Part shown: one piece after another, positions 36,119 to 49,055 of the stretch
Position numbering within the stretch: position 1 is the first letter of the stretch
Layout: the number at the start of each line of letters is the position of its first letter
NCBI GenBank assembly: GCA_035772785.1
Contig: JAOCPU010000004.1
Coordinates: 620,001-684,000 of the forward strand
Direction of reading: 5' to 3'
DNA length: 64,000 nt
From: Phlebiopsis flavidoalba
Taxonomy: Eukaryota; Basidiomycota; Agaricomycetes; Polyporales; Phanerochaetaceae
Made by a program: the position numbers and the translations under genes
Notes under the pieces: model-generated
The model's input: only the letters and a program-made list of their open reading frames with translations
Databases searched by the model: none
What the model was told of the DNA's origin: nothing

Positions 36119-38695
36119 CTATTTGGACCAGGCGTCTCCTGAACTGATCCACGTCTTCTTCTTCTTCTGCGACTTTGAGCTCGCTGCAGACGTGTTTGAA
36201 CCGCCCTCCGCTTTGCGTTTTTGAAGTTTGTGGGCCGACAGTTCTTCAGACCTGCTCGTGTATGTCTTGCGACCCGTGCACGGACCTCGAGACAAAAAAC
36301 TGCTCAAATTCTCCATACGCGCGTGCTTTTGCTGTTCAAGGCTCCTCGAATTTTGTGGCTGCTGTGGCCGTTTCGTGCGTGCTGAAACGCTGTCTCCGCG
36401 GTCATAGGAGGGCATTTGTCTGGAAAACTATATCGCTGAGCAGGCCACACCGGGCTGCTCAGCAGCGCTGGTTGTTCAGAATGTTAATCCACGAATCGGG
36501 ATCTCCTAGCTCCGCACGATATTCCTCGAACTGCCGGACAAATTCTCGTGTTCAGACAAACCAACTCTCAAGTTTTCTCGTATTTCTTCCAGCGCTTCGA
36601 AGAGCTTGCTCATGAGTTCTCGCGAAACGGAGGTGACTCGAATGTGATCTTCTCCACATGGGTCATGGTTTGCCAGGTAATTCCCGTTTGCTCGCTTCGC
36701 CGTGGCCCAGTACCGGGAACTCGCAATCAGTCTGGAGTGACGACTTCGGCTTTCTCATCGAACGAGAGTATTTCCTGTGAGGAAGGACGAGTTTCCATGC
36801 TCGCCGAAGTGAAAGAGTCGCATATACCAGGACCCAAAACACAGACTGACCCAAGTCGTGGATCGGTTGATGGTCATTACATTTGCCTTCCAAAGGCGCT
36901 ATCCCCATGAATTGCCACGTAGTCTATGAGATTGAGAGTCAGTCCTTCAACCAATCTCGTTTGTATTTGACAACGTCGGACTTACGCTGAAGAAAGCGGG
37001 ATGATCTCCTCCATCAGGGGTGTTCGTAGTACGACCCACGTGGTCCCAGTCGTTCAAAATGCCCAGGACGCCATCGTCCATCATCACACACATGATGTTT
37101 GAAAATGAGATATCACGATGCTTGAGCCCTATAGTCGTGCGCGTCTTTGATCCTATAGAGTCAAGTACAGCGTAAGTACGGCATGCACAATAGGGCGGAT
37201 AATGTCAAATAGACACACATTTGAGCACATCGCGGAAGACTGTAATCAGATTCTTCGAGCTCTTCAAGCCATTCAAGCTGCATGCGAGGTTCTGAACGAG
37301 CCGACCATGAGCATGTGTCCTGACGTTCCTATTATAGGCGGCAAGATCTTCTTCTACAAAGTCGGAGCAGGTGGTTGTTTGAGGTTCTCCGTTAGTGTCA
37401 CGCACAATTCCGCCCACAGACCGGAACAAGAACGTGCTTCGTCTTCGATGCCTCAAGCATCCTGTAGGCTTCCATCTCGGATAGAATGTTCGCATGCGAC
37501 ACCCACCACGTATCCTTCACGTACAAAAAGCGACTTGGTTTCCACGTCGTACGCGAGATAGGAGCGGGTTTCCTCGGCCAAACAATGGCGCAGGTTGTGT
37601 TGAACGGAGCTCCAATAAGATACTGACCGAGAGAGCTGGCAAGAGTCGGTATCAGATCCCGCGTGAACCAGGATTTTGCAGATGGGTATAGTTGCAGTCA
37701 CGGGTTTTCTCTGCCATGACTTTGGCCATTGTAGGGGGTACGTTCACAGTCCCATCCGCCGAAAAAACCGGTCCATCGCGGCCAGGAACGCCTCCTTTCT
37801 CATCCACTCGTGGCCGTACTGAACAGTTCTCAATCCCACCCGCAGTTCTTCCTCCGTGGCATGAGCGAACCGCCACAAGAACCTAGCGAGGACATCCGGC
37901 TTCTTGATTATGTCGAACGACTTCGTGACTATAGCTCCCGAACGATCCCAGTAGAAGATTCGAGCGTAGCGAGCGACCAACACCACCTGGTACAGAAATC
38001 GACGCGGCTGATGTTTGAATTGGCTATCAGCGTACATGGCCAGTTGTCCTCGAGTACTGCGTGCGCGCCTGCGCCAGTGGGTTCGAACATTGCAGTGGGG
38101 TCCTGGGCTTCCAGTCCTCGAAGGGGTCGTTATCGGAGTTGTATTTGAGACTCTATAGATAGAGCCGTGTGATAGTATCGTATGGTCCTTTGTTGGTTCC
38201 GGGTGGGTATAATTTGTTTCGTCGTGTTTGGGAGGGGGATACGCATGTCGATGTCCGGTCGAAGGTCACCGAGGGTGTTAGACTTGTCCGCAGATATGAC
38301 GAATTCAACATCTTTCGGGAACTTGACTTCTTTGAGACCATCGATCTACACAGCAATGATCGGGAAAACAATTACAAACGATGTCATGAGAACAAGAATT
38401 TCTACTTACAAACATGTGATACATGTCTTTTCTCTTTCCCAGCATTTGAGTAGGTAGCCAAAGTTCGCTTTCGATATGTTCATCGGTTCGGACGGCAGGA
38501 CGTTGGGGAATCGGGTATCAATAAACTTGGAAGGATCGACAGAGCCCGCGCCAGTGAGGGCTCCACGCATCTTTTTCGCGTATTCGATGCGAAAACAATC
38601 TACATGCTTTCTGTCTTGTGCCCAGCTTAAAATAACCAGTCACTTGTCGTCCTTTGGAAGGAGTGGAGGTGACGAGACTGTTAGGGCCCGGGCAT
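36119..38695 (-). CDS. FunK1 fungal-type protein kinase, type II, copy C
   Basis: Direct duplicate of copy D, 7.4 kb away. The start at 38695 reads MPG..NSLVTSTPSKGRQVTG after one base is dropped. Next come DPSKFIDTRFPNVLPSEP (about 38545-38490), KHQPRRFLYQVVLVARYARI (about 38017-37958), FYWDRSGAIVTKSFDIIKKP and FLWRFAHATEEELRVGLRTV (about 37888-37828). Then RSYLAYDVETKSLFVREGY (about 37567-37510), HRDISFSNIM (HRD intact, about 37120-37090), GILNDWDHVGRTTNTPDGGD (about 37063-37005) and a donor site. The rest is IHDLGQSVFWVLVYATLSLR (about 36865-36806) and a Lys/Ser-rich tail, SSKSQKKKKTWISS, stop at 36119. It is better preserved than copy D; only a handful of shifts are needed. Confidence 0.8.
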
Positions 38696-38759
38696 GGTTG
38701 TTGGTCAAGAACTCAAGGCTTATAGCAGAAGAGAAACACTAGGGACCTGCGGGTTCTTG

Positions 38760-39060
38760 AGTAAACAATGGAAGTACCAAACGGGCTTATGTACGCACGG
38801 GTTTTCCAGGGAGTGATAACAGCCTGAGGGCCTTCAATGAGATGTTGAGAGTTACGGTCTCGATGATTCAGAATTATACCGATGAAGTAATTAATGCGCA
38901 AAATTGGGATGGAACGGGTAGGAGATGTAACAGTGAGATTGTCCTGGAAAGAGAGTATTGGTGAGTGAGTGATGGTGGCTGTAAATAGGATCAGACCGAA
39001 CAGCGCCTCGTGTATACAAAGCGACTTTTGATGTGCACACATATATATAGCAAAACATTT
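38760..39060 (-). promoter_or_regulatory. Upstream leader/promoter block of type II copy C, with TATA box
   Basis: Counterpart of 31300-31620. ACATATATATAG (39039-39050; TATA core on the minus strand as well) is followed in the kinase direction by GTGCACATCAAAAGTCGC and GTATACACGAGGCG, which are also present upstream of copy D. The distance of about 350 bases from the start codon suggests a leader with an intron, or a long 5' UTR. Confidence 0.45.
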
Positions 39061-39099
39061 TTATCGCAGATTTCATCATCGTGCGATATCATGAAAGCT

Positions 39100-41400
39100 A
39101 ACATACACTCTTCACGGAGGATTTGTTCGTTTGCATATGATTGAAGCAAAATCGTCAAGGCGGGCCTGCCGTGGTGGTTCAATCGTAGCCCACGACGATC
39201 TCATTTAGCTGGCTGACAGAGTTTGTGTTTTTGAATTGTGTAGGCATGTTATATTCAACCACCATCCCGAGGGACAACGCGAGGGACAGTCAAATCTTGA
39301 TGCGAGTTACCCAAGTTGTCCGGTTAGGACACAAATGACGCTTGTCCTTCTACTGTTTTCTGAGCATTTCGAAGATAGTTGCGTGTGGTTGGAGCTACGG
39401 AGCAGTGGGAACTTTGCGATAGGCTGGGATAAACAGGCCCTGTCACTGGAACCGGGGTGTAACAACAAATTGCAGATACACATGTGTAAATTTGCTCTTT
39501 CAGACTACTGCATATCACTCAGTGGTTCGCTGGGTCACGTTGAGGTCCATATTGGGGAATGGAGGGAAAGGCGGCTCTCGTTCTACGTGACGTGTACGAC
39601 GACGTACCGGACGCTTATGCCTTAGCCCGCTGCTATAAAGCTAAGCAATGCGTACCATCGGAGTAGTCAAGGCGAAAGAGTCTATTGAACTTATTTGCTC
39701 ATGTCACCGCGCTAGGCATTCAATCTATAAACAGACACAAGCCCTAAAAAAATTTTGGCCACTGGACTCACCTACAAAACGGTGCATTTTGAGAGCCGCC
39801 ATAATCGCGAACACGCAACTCCCATGAATCTGCTGCACCAACGCAAGAAGACGATCCTAACGCCAACGATTACGTGTTCCCATGGGTGCTGCGACGCCAC
39901 TGTGCTTCAGCAGTGGTCTTCACCGCTATCAGAGCCGGCGTGCTGCCATGCGAATGACGTTGACAAAATTGAATGGATTTTTTGAGAGAAAGGATTCGCT
40001 ACCCACTCAGCTCAACATGATAATATGTTTGCTGCAAATGGAAAAGAGTGAGTTAACAAAGGCTACTGGCAGAGTATGGCAGCCAGGACCTGCCACCACG
40101 TCACCGCAGCTGGCAGATGTAGCCGTCCAAAATGAAAACTCCACAGGTCCTCGATTCGCTTTGGCGCTCCCACTCACCACATTTGCGTCAAGCCCGCTGC
40201 TCCGAGCGCATGCCGCACCCCACCCTGTTACCTCTTGCTTCCCCTTCCTCTTCTATATCTCGCCCCAAGCTCAAGTCTCCCCGCCAGCGACCTCCATGGT
40301 TCCTAATGTTCTTCATCGCTCTTCCTACCGCTGACACTCTTAGACCTGATGCCCGTACACTCAGCAAGCGACTGCCCACCAGCCATATGGGGCTCTCAAC
40401 TCCTACACCCGCAACGAAGATAGGCCTCCGCCGGGCCTATATAGCAAGTCCGGGGGGGCACTGCTAGGTAACGCCACTAAGTATGTGAAAAGCCGCGCAC
40501 TCGATGCCATCGGAGGACTTAGCCGCGCGGGCGACGTCCGCAGGGCAAAGTAGCTTACCAAATGGCTCTGCCCCTGTCCGATTCCGGCGCAAGGGCGGTG
40601 GAGGACGCCGGATACGTCCGGGAAGGGACAGCAGGGCGCGAAGGAACCTGAGCGAGTGGTGCTCGGCGCGCTTGTGCGAGTAGTGAGGGGTGCGCGCAGA
40701 ACGTCGGTAGCGGCGCAGGAGGCGCACGTGGGGGGCGTTCGTGGCTTGTGCTGGTGCTTGCGCTTCGCCACCTTGCGGCTGGGGTGGTGGAGGAGCAACT
40801 TCGGTCTTACGCGGCGAAGCACGGGGTGTGATGGGAGTGGAGTGGTTCGTGGGTACTCGGAGGAGCGAGTTCCGCATTTAAGCGCTGGTGCGCGAAAGGG
40901 ACTCAGACGGGCGGCGTGGCGCGGATTATCACTGGGGTGGACTGTGCAGGGTCGTGGTCGGCCACATGTCGAGTGCCGACGTCGTCGGGACTTAATCTTA
41001 GCGCTCCCTATGATATTCGAGTTCAAATATAATACGATAGATATATTAGTGGGGTCCAAAGGAAAGAAGAAAAGCACATACAGCACGATGTTCGGCGTCT
41101 GTGCCGGGCCGGCCTTCGGAAAATGCTGTGAAAGGTTTAGCATCTTGGTGTGGCTTTTCGTACTCGGGAAATGAAGCTTACACATACGTTCGGAGAATGC
41201 GAGGCGGATCGTATCAAGCAACCATTGGTTTCGTAGCGTGCCGAAGGAAGAACGGGGTATCGTATCAGCACACGTACCCCATGGGCTCCGCTACGCTTCG
41301 CCACTGCCGCTAAATATGCACAGCACACGAGAAGGAATTCAGAATCGCGAAAGACTGGTGAGATCACGGAATCGGATCGGACAACAAGGATATTGACACC
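39100..41400. other. Mostly gene-free stretch of about 2.3 kb with weak open frames
   Basis: There are long open frames on both strands in the GC-rich part: 40403-41221 minus (272 codons), 40656-41174 plus, 39882-40334 plus. They overlap one another and show no domain, so at most one could be real. The minus frame at 40464-40877 (MRNSLLRVPTNHSTPITPRA...) has a Pro/Arg-rich mix typical of GC-rich noncoding DNA. I would not annotate a gene here without transcript data. Confidence 0.4.
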
Positions 41401-41436
41401 ATGTGTTGTGTCATGATGAGGGAGCTATAAAGTGCA

Positions 41437-44160
41437 AGGAGATGCGATCGAGACCGACGCCTTGTGGAACCAGCGAGGAGCCAAAGGACTGTAGCTTGAG
41501 GTACTACCATGACCGCATAGGGCGATCAAACGCATGATGGGTGGTTGATATGAGAATAGAGAGTCGGCTTTGACGCTCGACGGGCTGGTCGATCGTTTTC
41601 ACCGAACATACTACTTCATATAAATGTCACGGCGGAGGAGAAAAACAGAAACGCTTCAATAGTCAGACACGTAGGATCGGTCGAAGAGGCTAGGGCATTG
41701 CCTAGCATTGTTCAACGTCAGAAAATTAGGGAACGAATAACACTACTCGGTATAGCGTACCATCAGCGACGCAGCCGCGGCAGTCATTGGATTGTCGTCG
41801 AACGTGTGTGGAGAATATCTACGTAGACATTCCGACGGTAAAAATTAATGCGCTGACCTTGCGGGCATGAGTTCTCCTTACTCACCAGCGACAAGAACCG
41901 TGACATAGTAGGGCGTAATTACTCAAGACATGCATAGCGTTTAATCATTCATGAAGCCGGCACAAAGATAGGATGAAATTGTCAGTCTGCACGAAGGTCC
42001 GGTCAATTGTGGCGACTACTAATGAGGGCACAGGTGGACCTCACCTGGGATGCGGCCGGACTCCTCGTGACGTTGGCTCTGTCAATCATCCAACTCGCCA
42101 GTACTAGTCCAAAGAAGAGGATCTGCCATCTCACTACCAGCAATCTGACTGATGGGGACTGGTCTTTATAAAGTTCGGACGCGAAAAAGTTGAGACCGTC
42201 AGCTTCACCCGTACGGTGTAACTAACTGGAACATGACATTTTAGGCCGCAACTTACCATGGAGGAAATGAATATGTCTTTACAATGGGCTTGGTTGCGAC
42301 TACTCAGCGTCCCATAGTGCGTGTACAAAAAAGTCCCTCCACATCAAAACGCACCGCACTCACACATCCAAAAACGTACGAACTGTACTATCATCGCCCG
42401 ATCGCTAAGTCGCCAAAGACCATAAGATTGTTCATTCAAGTGTCGCCAAACGCGAGTTCCTGTTCGCGCCGTAAGATTGTAAATAGGGCGAAAGTAAGCG
42501 TAACAAACAAACACCCGTGGAGAACATGAGCAACAGCAATGAGAGCCAAGAAAGTGCGCAATCTGCCAGTTGCCTGGACCAGACTGCGTAGTGATGTAAC
42601 GACGTTTATCAGACGCGGACACACACAGGGGAAAGACTCCGACGTGACTTGTCAGTTGGTAATATGCCCGTAGAGGCCGTAACACGGCATAACAAACGTG
42701 CAGAAGAGAGTGACTGATCACGCAGTTAGCGGTTGCAAAAACGAGTCTGGGAAGGCAGTACTCACCGAAAGCTAAGTCGAAGCCGTTCTGCAAGAGTTTA
42801 GAGGAGTCCGAATGTCTATCCAAAATGAACGAACCCATGTGCCACCTCTTGAAAACTATACCCTACGGTTTCACCGTCCCAGAAAGATGACTAGGCCGTG
42901 ACGATTCATGATGAACATCACCTTTGATACCATGTTCCTGCATGGCAGACGCGACCTTTCTCCAACGTGAAATCCTCAAGGCACTAAATCATAAACAGGA
43001 GCTTCGGCTCAGGTTAAGCTTATACGAGCTGATTGTACTCCTAACGCAAATACATGAACAAGATGGGAAAAGGATGACAGAAAACTGGAATCAATGTCAG
43101 CGCGATGAAAGAACGAATGTGAAGTGGGCTCACTTGGAGTATTCTAGCACGGCAGCGACAGGCGGGCGGGAACCTTGAGTCATACAGGGTCGAATGAATA
43201 TGGCGCTTGACGTACCAAGCATTCACAGCACTGTACCGGTACATATGATCAAGCAAGGGCGCCTTGGTTGCGAGGGTCTCATAGAAATGGCACTTGCGGG
43301 TTACGCTTGTCACGTCGTAGAAAGTATTCCGGTTTTAAACCACTAACATTGAAAGATAGCAGCCTAAGGACGTACATCGGAGAGGATAGAGCGACTACTG
43401 TCCCCTGCTTGGTATACTCAATCTTCCCACTATGTGGCCTCTGTTTACTATGATGAAGAGGCACTAGAAAACCAATGTTACCCCCCACTCCATACTTCAT
43501 CATTCACTCAATAACTTTCTGACTACGCAGAGCTCTGTGATAAACATCTTGGCCTGACCAACGATGGGCACACCTCGATGGCATTTCATCAACTCGGTGT
43601 CTTCGAGCGTCGTCGTCGCGTTCTTCTCGTGCAGCGAGTAATAACGGCCAGGATCCGCACCATAGAGTATACGGGCCAGCTAGTCGTCAGTGCCAGGGCC
43701 AGTTCCAGCATGTTTGTCGCATCGTGCGCGCAGAGTCCGAGTAGCCAGAATCTCAACAGAGGGGCGCCGCGTGTTCGCGGGGGAGAGTGCAGATGTGGGT
43801 AAGGTTGTGATCGCGTAGGAAGTAAGCGCGGTTAAGGAGAAAGCATGAAGACCACAGAAAGATTGCGCTTTGCGCTGCAATGCATTGTACTTCTCTTCGA
43901 GTGGCCGAACAAGCGTGTATGTGAGATCCGGAGACGTGAGCTGGAAGATATGCGTTTGCAGCAGCTGCAAGTCAAAAAAGCGTAGCAGACGAACCGCCTC
44001 AATAGTCAATGGGGTATCTTTTGTGGCTCTTAGTTCACACTTGCCACGAGGTTGCCAGAGAACGCACCTATGAAATGCTGTACGGATGCACCCCTTTAGC
44101 CATACCACACGGATAGTATCCGTCAGGCTCACCATTAGCATCCTATACTTCATTGTAAGC
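41437..44160 (-). CDS. YVC1-like TRP-family calcium channel (fungal, vacuolar type)
   Basis: Resembles the fungal YVC1-type channel that releases Ca2+ from the vacuole. The N-terminal cytosolic part reads DTPLTIEAVRLLRFFDLQLL, QTHIFQLTSPDLTYTLVRPL (about 44025-43890), then with one shift AHDATNMLELALALTTSWPV (about 43730-43665) and VPIVGQAKMFIT (about 43577-43542). After an intron comes HFYETLATKAPLLDHMYRYS (about 43295-43230), matching the HFYDPHKAPLLDHYR block of the family. Next is TLEKVASAMQEHGIK, one base removed (about 42975-42930), and after an intron LLQNGFDLAF (about 42800-42770). FLALIAVAH (about 42565-42540) and SVKADSLFSYQPPIM (about 41575-41530) lie near the C-terminus. The pore region between them is poorly readable. 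Both ends are approximate: the first exon may reach further toward 44529, and the C-terminus may extend to about 41330. It is divergent from BYE1. Confidence 0.75.
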
Positions 44161-44552
44161 AGTAGGCCTGGTCAAGGAGTATGCAGTCACCTACACTCCG
44201 AATCATTTTGAATGACAGGGTAACACCTCGGTGGCATCCAGTGCTCTCTGCCTCAGCACGTGGCTGCCTCTCGTAATTCTGTCCGAGGGGCATAGGCAGA
44301 GTAGCCACTCGCAGATACAAAATACTGATTGTGAGTGCGTTAAGGCTTGTCCGTGAGCGCGTGGAGATCGTGAAACACGGGGATTGAGGTCATGAAACGA
44401 AACGGTCAACTCGAGGTGTTTTGCAGCCCCCGGTACCCTGGTTCGGCCTCGGGCGCGCTGATGACGCCCTAGTAATTGGGCGTCTGCGAGGAGAACACCA
44501 TCATTGGGGCCACCAGTGAAACTTCCCACGCTGCGTTAGTTTTCAGGCGGCC

Positions 44553-47500
44553 ATGTCGACTCGGACTCTCCGCAGTACAAAACAGGCCTCATGACCTCAC
44601 AGGACATGACAGCACAGAGAAGGAGAACGTTGTGAAGTCAAACGGGACGAAGCGAAGAAAACCAAGTCCAGGTTAAAACCCGCCAGCAGGGGTCGCAAAT
44701 TGTATTGTACCTGCAGACAGCCAGACTTACGACGGATCTCCATGATCCTATGTTTCTGAGTGTAAAGAATGGTATGTTTATGGTATCCATTCATTTACCT
44801 CTTCGAAACTGTTTGACGTCCATCTAGGTATCATTTCAAATGTATCGACCTCGATGAGAGGGAGGCGGAAGACATCCGTGAGTCCTCTCATCTCAGCCAC
44901 TCGCTCTCTCATGCCTAACTTTCTCTAGAGGTATTTGTATGCCCCTCATGTCACGATAAGACAAACCTCCACACAGTCAGTGAGTATCCTTGCATTTCTG
45001 TCCTTCACATCTCCTTCTCCTTTGTACGAGGAAGTGTTGGCTCTCCGTCCAGTCATGTATTTTCAGGCAATATCATGTCGTAGAAAACGTGCATAGTCCA
45101 CCTGCCCGCTGTTGTGGACTTGTAGTAGAGGTGCAGAGCACCGAAATATCCTTATCACTGGCAGTAACGGAGTGAGTGAACGACCGTAGGCGACATGTCG
45201 TTCTCTCTTACTCTTGGGACTGCCGGGTGATTTTTGAAGTTCGTATCCCGTGCGACTCAATGTCCCCGTCGTGTAGTGCTTGATGGGCGGTCCTTTTCGT
45301 CCCTCGCTGCTCTCGGTCTTTTATTGTCTCGTGGACACGGAAAATTCTTTCTTGGTGGACGTTCTGCATAGTAGATAAACGTTCTGCGCATTCTCTTTTT
45401 TCACTCTCCACTCACACTCATTCGAAGACTTCGGTACACTTACATCTTCCCACCACAGAGGACTGGGAGGGCCCCGATGCCTTGGAACCCATACAATGTC
45501 ACCCAAGCCGCATCCGACATACCTGCAAAGATGCAAAGAAGGACCCCTCTGGCCTCACCCAAGCAAAACACAATCGCATACACCGGAGACATCAGACGAT
45601 GAGAGTGTAGACGAGTATATGGTAGAGGCTCTCCAAATCAAAGCTTAAGGTGCGTCTTACAAGACGAATCAATGAAGGCGTTGCGTCCTTACGTTTCGAT
45701 CATGGGTAGTCTCGTCATTGGACACCAAAGTGACTCCGCATCAGGCTCAGATGAAGACGTGAAGCCGAAATGACATCTACAAGGCGACTGGCGGCGTATT
45801 ACCGTCACAACGGTGGCCCGTACTGTCTCGAGTTCCCCAGGGCCTAGGGTACTCCCCTGAAGCGCAGACACAAATCAATCCCACTAGTCGAATCAACCCG
45901 AGCCAAACGCAAACGATCAGAGTCCCGCTGTTGCCGATTGCAGGGCCCGATGCTGCCAGGAAGTACTGCCTGAATAAGCTACAACGATCTTTTCCGTGAA
46001 ATCTTCCTCCGATATCCCGCAACCGATGACTCCAAACCAAACCCGCGATGAAGTGGCGGCCCCAGTGCCGAAACTCGAAGGGGGGGGAGCCGTCCGAAGA
46101 AGACAAAGAGAGCCTCGAGTCCAAAGCGAATCAGTTTGCTACGGAGCTGGAGGAGTGTATGTTCGAGTTGTACGCTGAGATCCAGATTCAAAGACAGGAA
46201 AGCACGGGGTGGGTGCGAAATACAAGTAAGTCTCTATCTCTCACTAGCTACGTTCACACCGACTAATCGTATTCCACCCAGGAACGGAGACGCTTTCGTA
46301 TGATAACATTCAACTTGAGCAAACCTGATAGGTCATTCTTCACAAAACGAATAGCATCGTCCCGTATCAGTCCGAAAGAGCTGTCTACAATGTCCTCTAC
46401 TGATCTAGCGAGATGAGGAAACGAAACAGTCTATCAAACAAGCAGAGCAGGAATCTTTGGAGCAGACAATCTTGAAGAAAATGCTCATGCCCCACGCGAA
46501 GATGACGCATAAAGGCTTTCAGGACATCGAAGATGTCACGGGCACCGCTATACGTGAACGTGAAAGGGAGCGTGAAAAGGAGAAGGAAGAAAGGATTGAG
46601 AGGGAGCGCCAAGAGCGGTGTGAAGTTGCGAGGCAGAAAAGGGCTGCACAAGGTTCCGCTCCTCCGACTCGCCTGTCACGCCCGTTACGCCTAGTTGGGG
46701 TGCCCCGCCTCCTGTGCCAACGCATGCACTGTCTCCGCACGACTCCAAATGCCTCGCCAACCATAGGCAGGCCCCCCGTCATCCGCTATTCCACCAGACG
46801 TATTCTGAGATTGTCCACACACCCGTTGAAGATGAGTTGAATCTCGCGGACCTCATAAATATCGACGAACGACCCCGGGCATGAAAGTGTCTATCTCTCT
46901 CGCCACACCCGACATCCCTCCCATCTCCGACAGTGCGTCAACCTCGACGGACACACTCAGCTCACCCGATCTTCCTGCACCGGCGACTCCGGTACGCTCT
47001 CTATATCCGCTACCGGGATATATCCACCTTTTTTGCCTCGAAGTCTGCACATCCGGATTTGGTACCACGGCCCTCCTTTGACCTGAATGCTATATCTGGA
47101 CTCCTCAAGATGACGCCCCGTCCGAGCTGTTCACCGAAAATTCAGAGCCCCATGCAGATCAAGCGAAGGACTCGCATGGAGACTGTGGCAGGATCGCCTA
47201 TGGGCGTGGACGTGATTTCGGATCAAGCAGAGGACCAGGACTTTGATATGCCTTCTTGAACGGAGGAGATGACGAACGTGAAGAAGTCGAAATTCTCCCA
47301 CCGACTGAGATGGTTCAAGAGAACTGTTGACTCCCAGACCATCGGTTTGGCACGGAAAGGTATTGTGACCTATCAAAAGACGAACATCTTTCGCTCCCTG
47401 ACAGACTTGAATAGATCAGCATGCCGTTTGGATTCAACTATCCCGCAAGAAGTCGATGTCAAGGCGCAGTCGTCGGCTGCCGAAGGCTTGAAGCAGACTC

Positions 47501-48719
47501 GCCCTGTGGAAAGCACTGTTTCTCGTTGATCATCTACGTATTGACGGACGCGTGCCGTTGACAAATCAGCGCAATATCTTACTCCAGTCGAGGCTCAACG
47601 CATCGCGAGAGCTGATTCGCTGTGGCATTTTCCCCCAATCGGAAGCCAGCGCGGGCAACTTCGAACTTTTGTCAAAGTTTTTGATTGATAAAGGGTACGT
47701 CCGACGTGGTTCGCCCATTTGGTAACCTTTACCATTATCAACACATAGACGACATGGTCTGATTTTCCCTTGGGGACACAGGCCGAAGGAACACCATCCC
47801 GGCCGAGAGTTGTATATCGTGCCTTTGCTTTCTAGCGAGCCCTTACCCGACTTTATCGAGCTTCTAGACGATCTGCAGCTCCCAAAGATCCGAACTGCCA
47901 ACTATCTTGTTTGGTATCTGGATTCTTACGAAAGGCAAACTGGTGGCTCCTACCAACTGCGCAGCTTCCGCCTACCCCTGTACCTCCTACACCTACACCC
48001 AACATTACTCCCGGTCTCTGCGGCCCTACCAGCAGCAGGCTTTCCACCCCAGCAGTTGCAAAGTACATCGTCGGCCACACTACCCATATCCGCTCTACCC
48101 CTCCACCAACCCATGTCGCTCCTGCTACCCCTGCGTCCGCTGCGCTTGCTGCAGAAGTGGCGTCATTGACACCGGAGCAGATCCAGCTGATGTTGCGAAC
48201 CCTTTCTGCAAATAGCGCTCCGACATTGCCTCCAGCTGCACCGCAGCCACACTTGCAACACCCACCACCTCCTCCATCCTTACCTCACATAAATCCTCAC
48301 ACTCCACCACAGCTGTGGGCGGGCATGCCGCCGTACCCTCCTGCTTATCCGCCCACATCAATGCCTCCTGCAGCGCATGGACATCCACAACCCCCATCAC
48401 AGTCTCCATATGTCCCCCCTCCTTACCCGCAGGATCATCCGCCATATGGATATGCTCCTTCTGGTCCGCCTCCTCCGTCTCATGATGGCCATCAATATGA
48501 AACTCATGGTCGTGGACATGATCGAGGCGGGCCATCGCGTCCGGGTCGCAGTGGGCGAAACCGAGGTCGCAACGGACAAACAAACAGCAGCAGCAGCAGC
48601 AGGACCGACCGCGGGACTCTGGATGGGCGGGACGAGGGCGAGGGCGAGGAAGAGGTGGGAATGGTGGCTCGTCTCCGGACAAGGGTCGATGGGGTGGGTC
48701 TCCGCAAAGGTGGAATTAA
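44553..48719 (+). CDS. BYE1: BYE1 homologue: PHD finger, TFIIS central domain, SPOC domain
   Basis: Bye1 binds RNA polymerase II through a TFIIS-like domain and H3K4me3 through its PHD finger, and acts in transcription elongation. The start reads MSTRTLRSTKQAS at 44553. PHD: YCTCRQPD (about 44699), SECKEW interrupted by an intron, YHFKCIDLDEREAEDI (about 44830-44875), intron, EVFVCPSCHDKTNLHT (about 44930-44978). Then come WEGPDALE (45466-45489) and VDEYMVEALQIK. TFIIS central domain: YNDLFREIFLRYPATDDSKP (about 45981-46040), ANQFATELEECMFELYAEIQ (46123-46182), intron, FRMITFNLSKPDR (about 46292-46330), ELSTMSSTDLASEETKQSIK (about 46378-46437), and a charged EREREREKEKEERIERERQE helix. SPOC: SMPLDSTIPQEV, NASRELIAVAF, HPGRELYIVPLLSSEPLPDF (about 47793-47852). 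A Pro-rich tail ends in poly-Gln, GRGRGRGRGG and SPQRWN, stop at 48717-48719. Multiple indels are present, but all domains are there. Confidence 0.88.
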
Positions 48720-49055
48720 AAGCCCGAATCGTTACGCGTGTTTGTCTACGTACTGATCGGTTTTTTTATCATACTCCCCCTATATAACACGCAAATATTG
48801 GTCACTTTTTTCCAGTTTCACATTTAAGATCTCAAGAATCGCTACATGAATGCATGAATGCTGAGCGCAGGGTGTTGAGCGCGTAATCAGTGGCGTCGAG
48901 ATATCATTAGTCTCCAAGGCAGACCCAATGACCAGCTGCATGGACGAGACTATACACGTGGCGTTGTTCACTGCGACAGCAGTTCAAACTCCGATTATTC
49001 GGTCAGTTTTGAATTCTTACATGATCACTAGCGGGCGTAATGTCTGGGGACGAGA
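48720..49055. other. Spacer between convergent BYE1 and FunK1 copy E
   Basis: About 335 bases with no gene; it holds the 3' ends of two convergent genes. No FunK1 type II remnant is seen here, although the other type I copies have such a partner at this position. Confidence 0.5.

Noticed and set aside
40403..41221. Minus-strand open frame of 272 codons.
   Set aside because: It lies in GC-rich DNA where the opposite strand is open as well, has a Pro/Arg/Ser-rich mix without any domain, and lacks plausible splice or start context.
42924..43178. Plus-strand open frame starting MADATFLQREILKALNHKQE, helix-like and attractive as a small gene.
   Set aside because: The minus strand at the same place reads TLEKVASAMQEHGIK in line with the YVC1-like channel exons on both sides, so the plus frame is a shadow.
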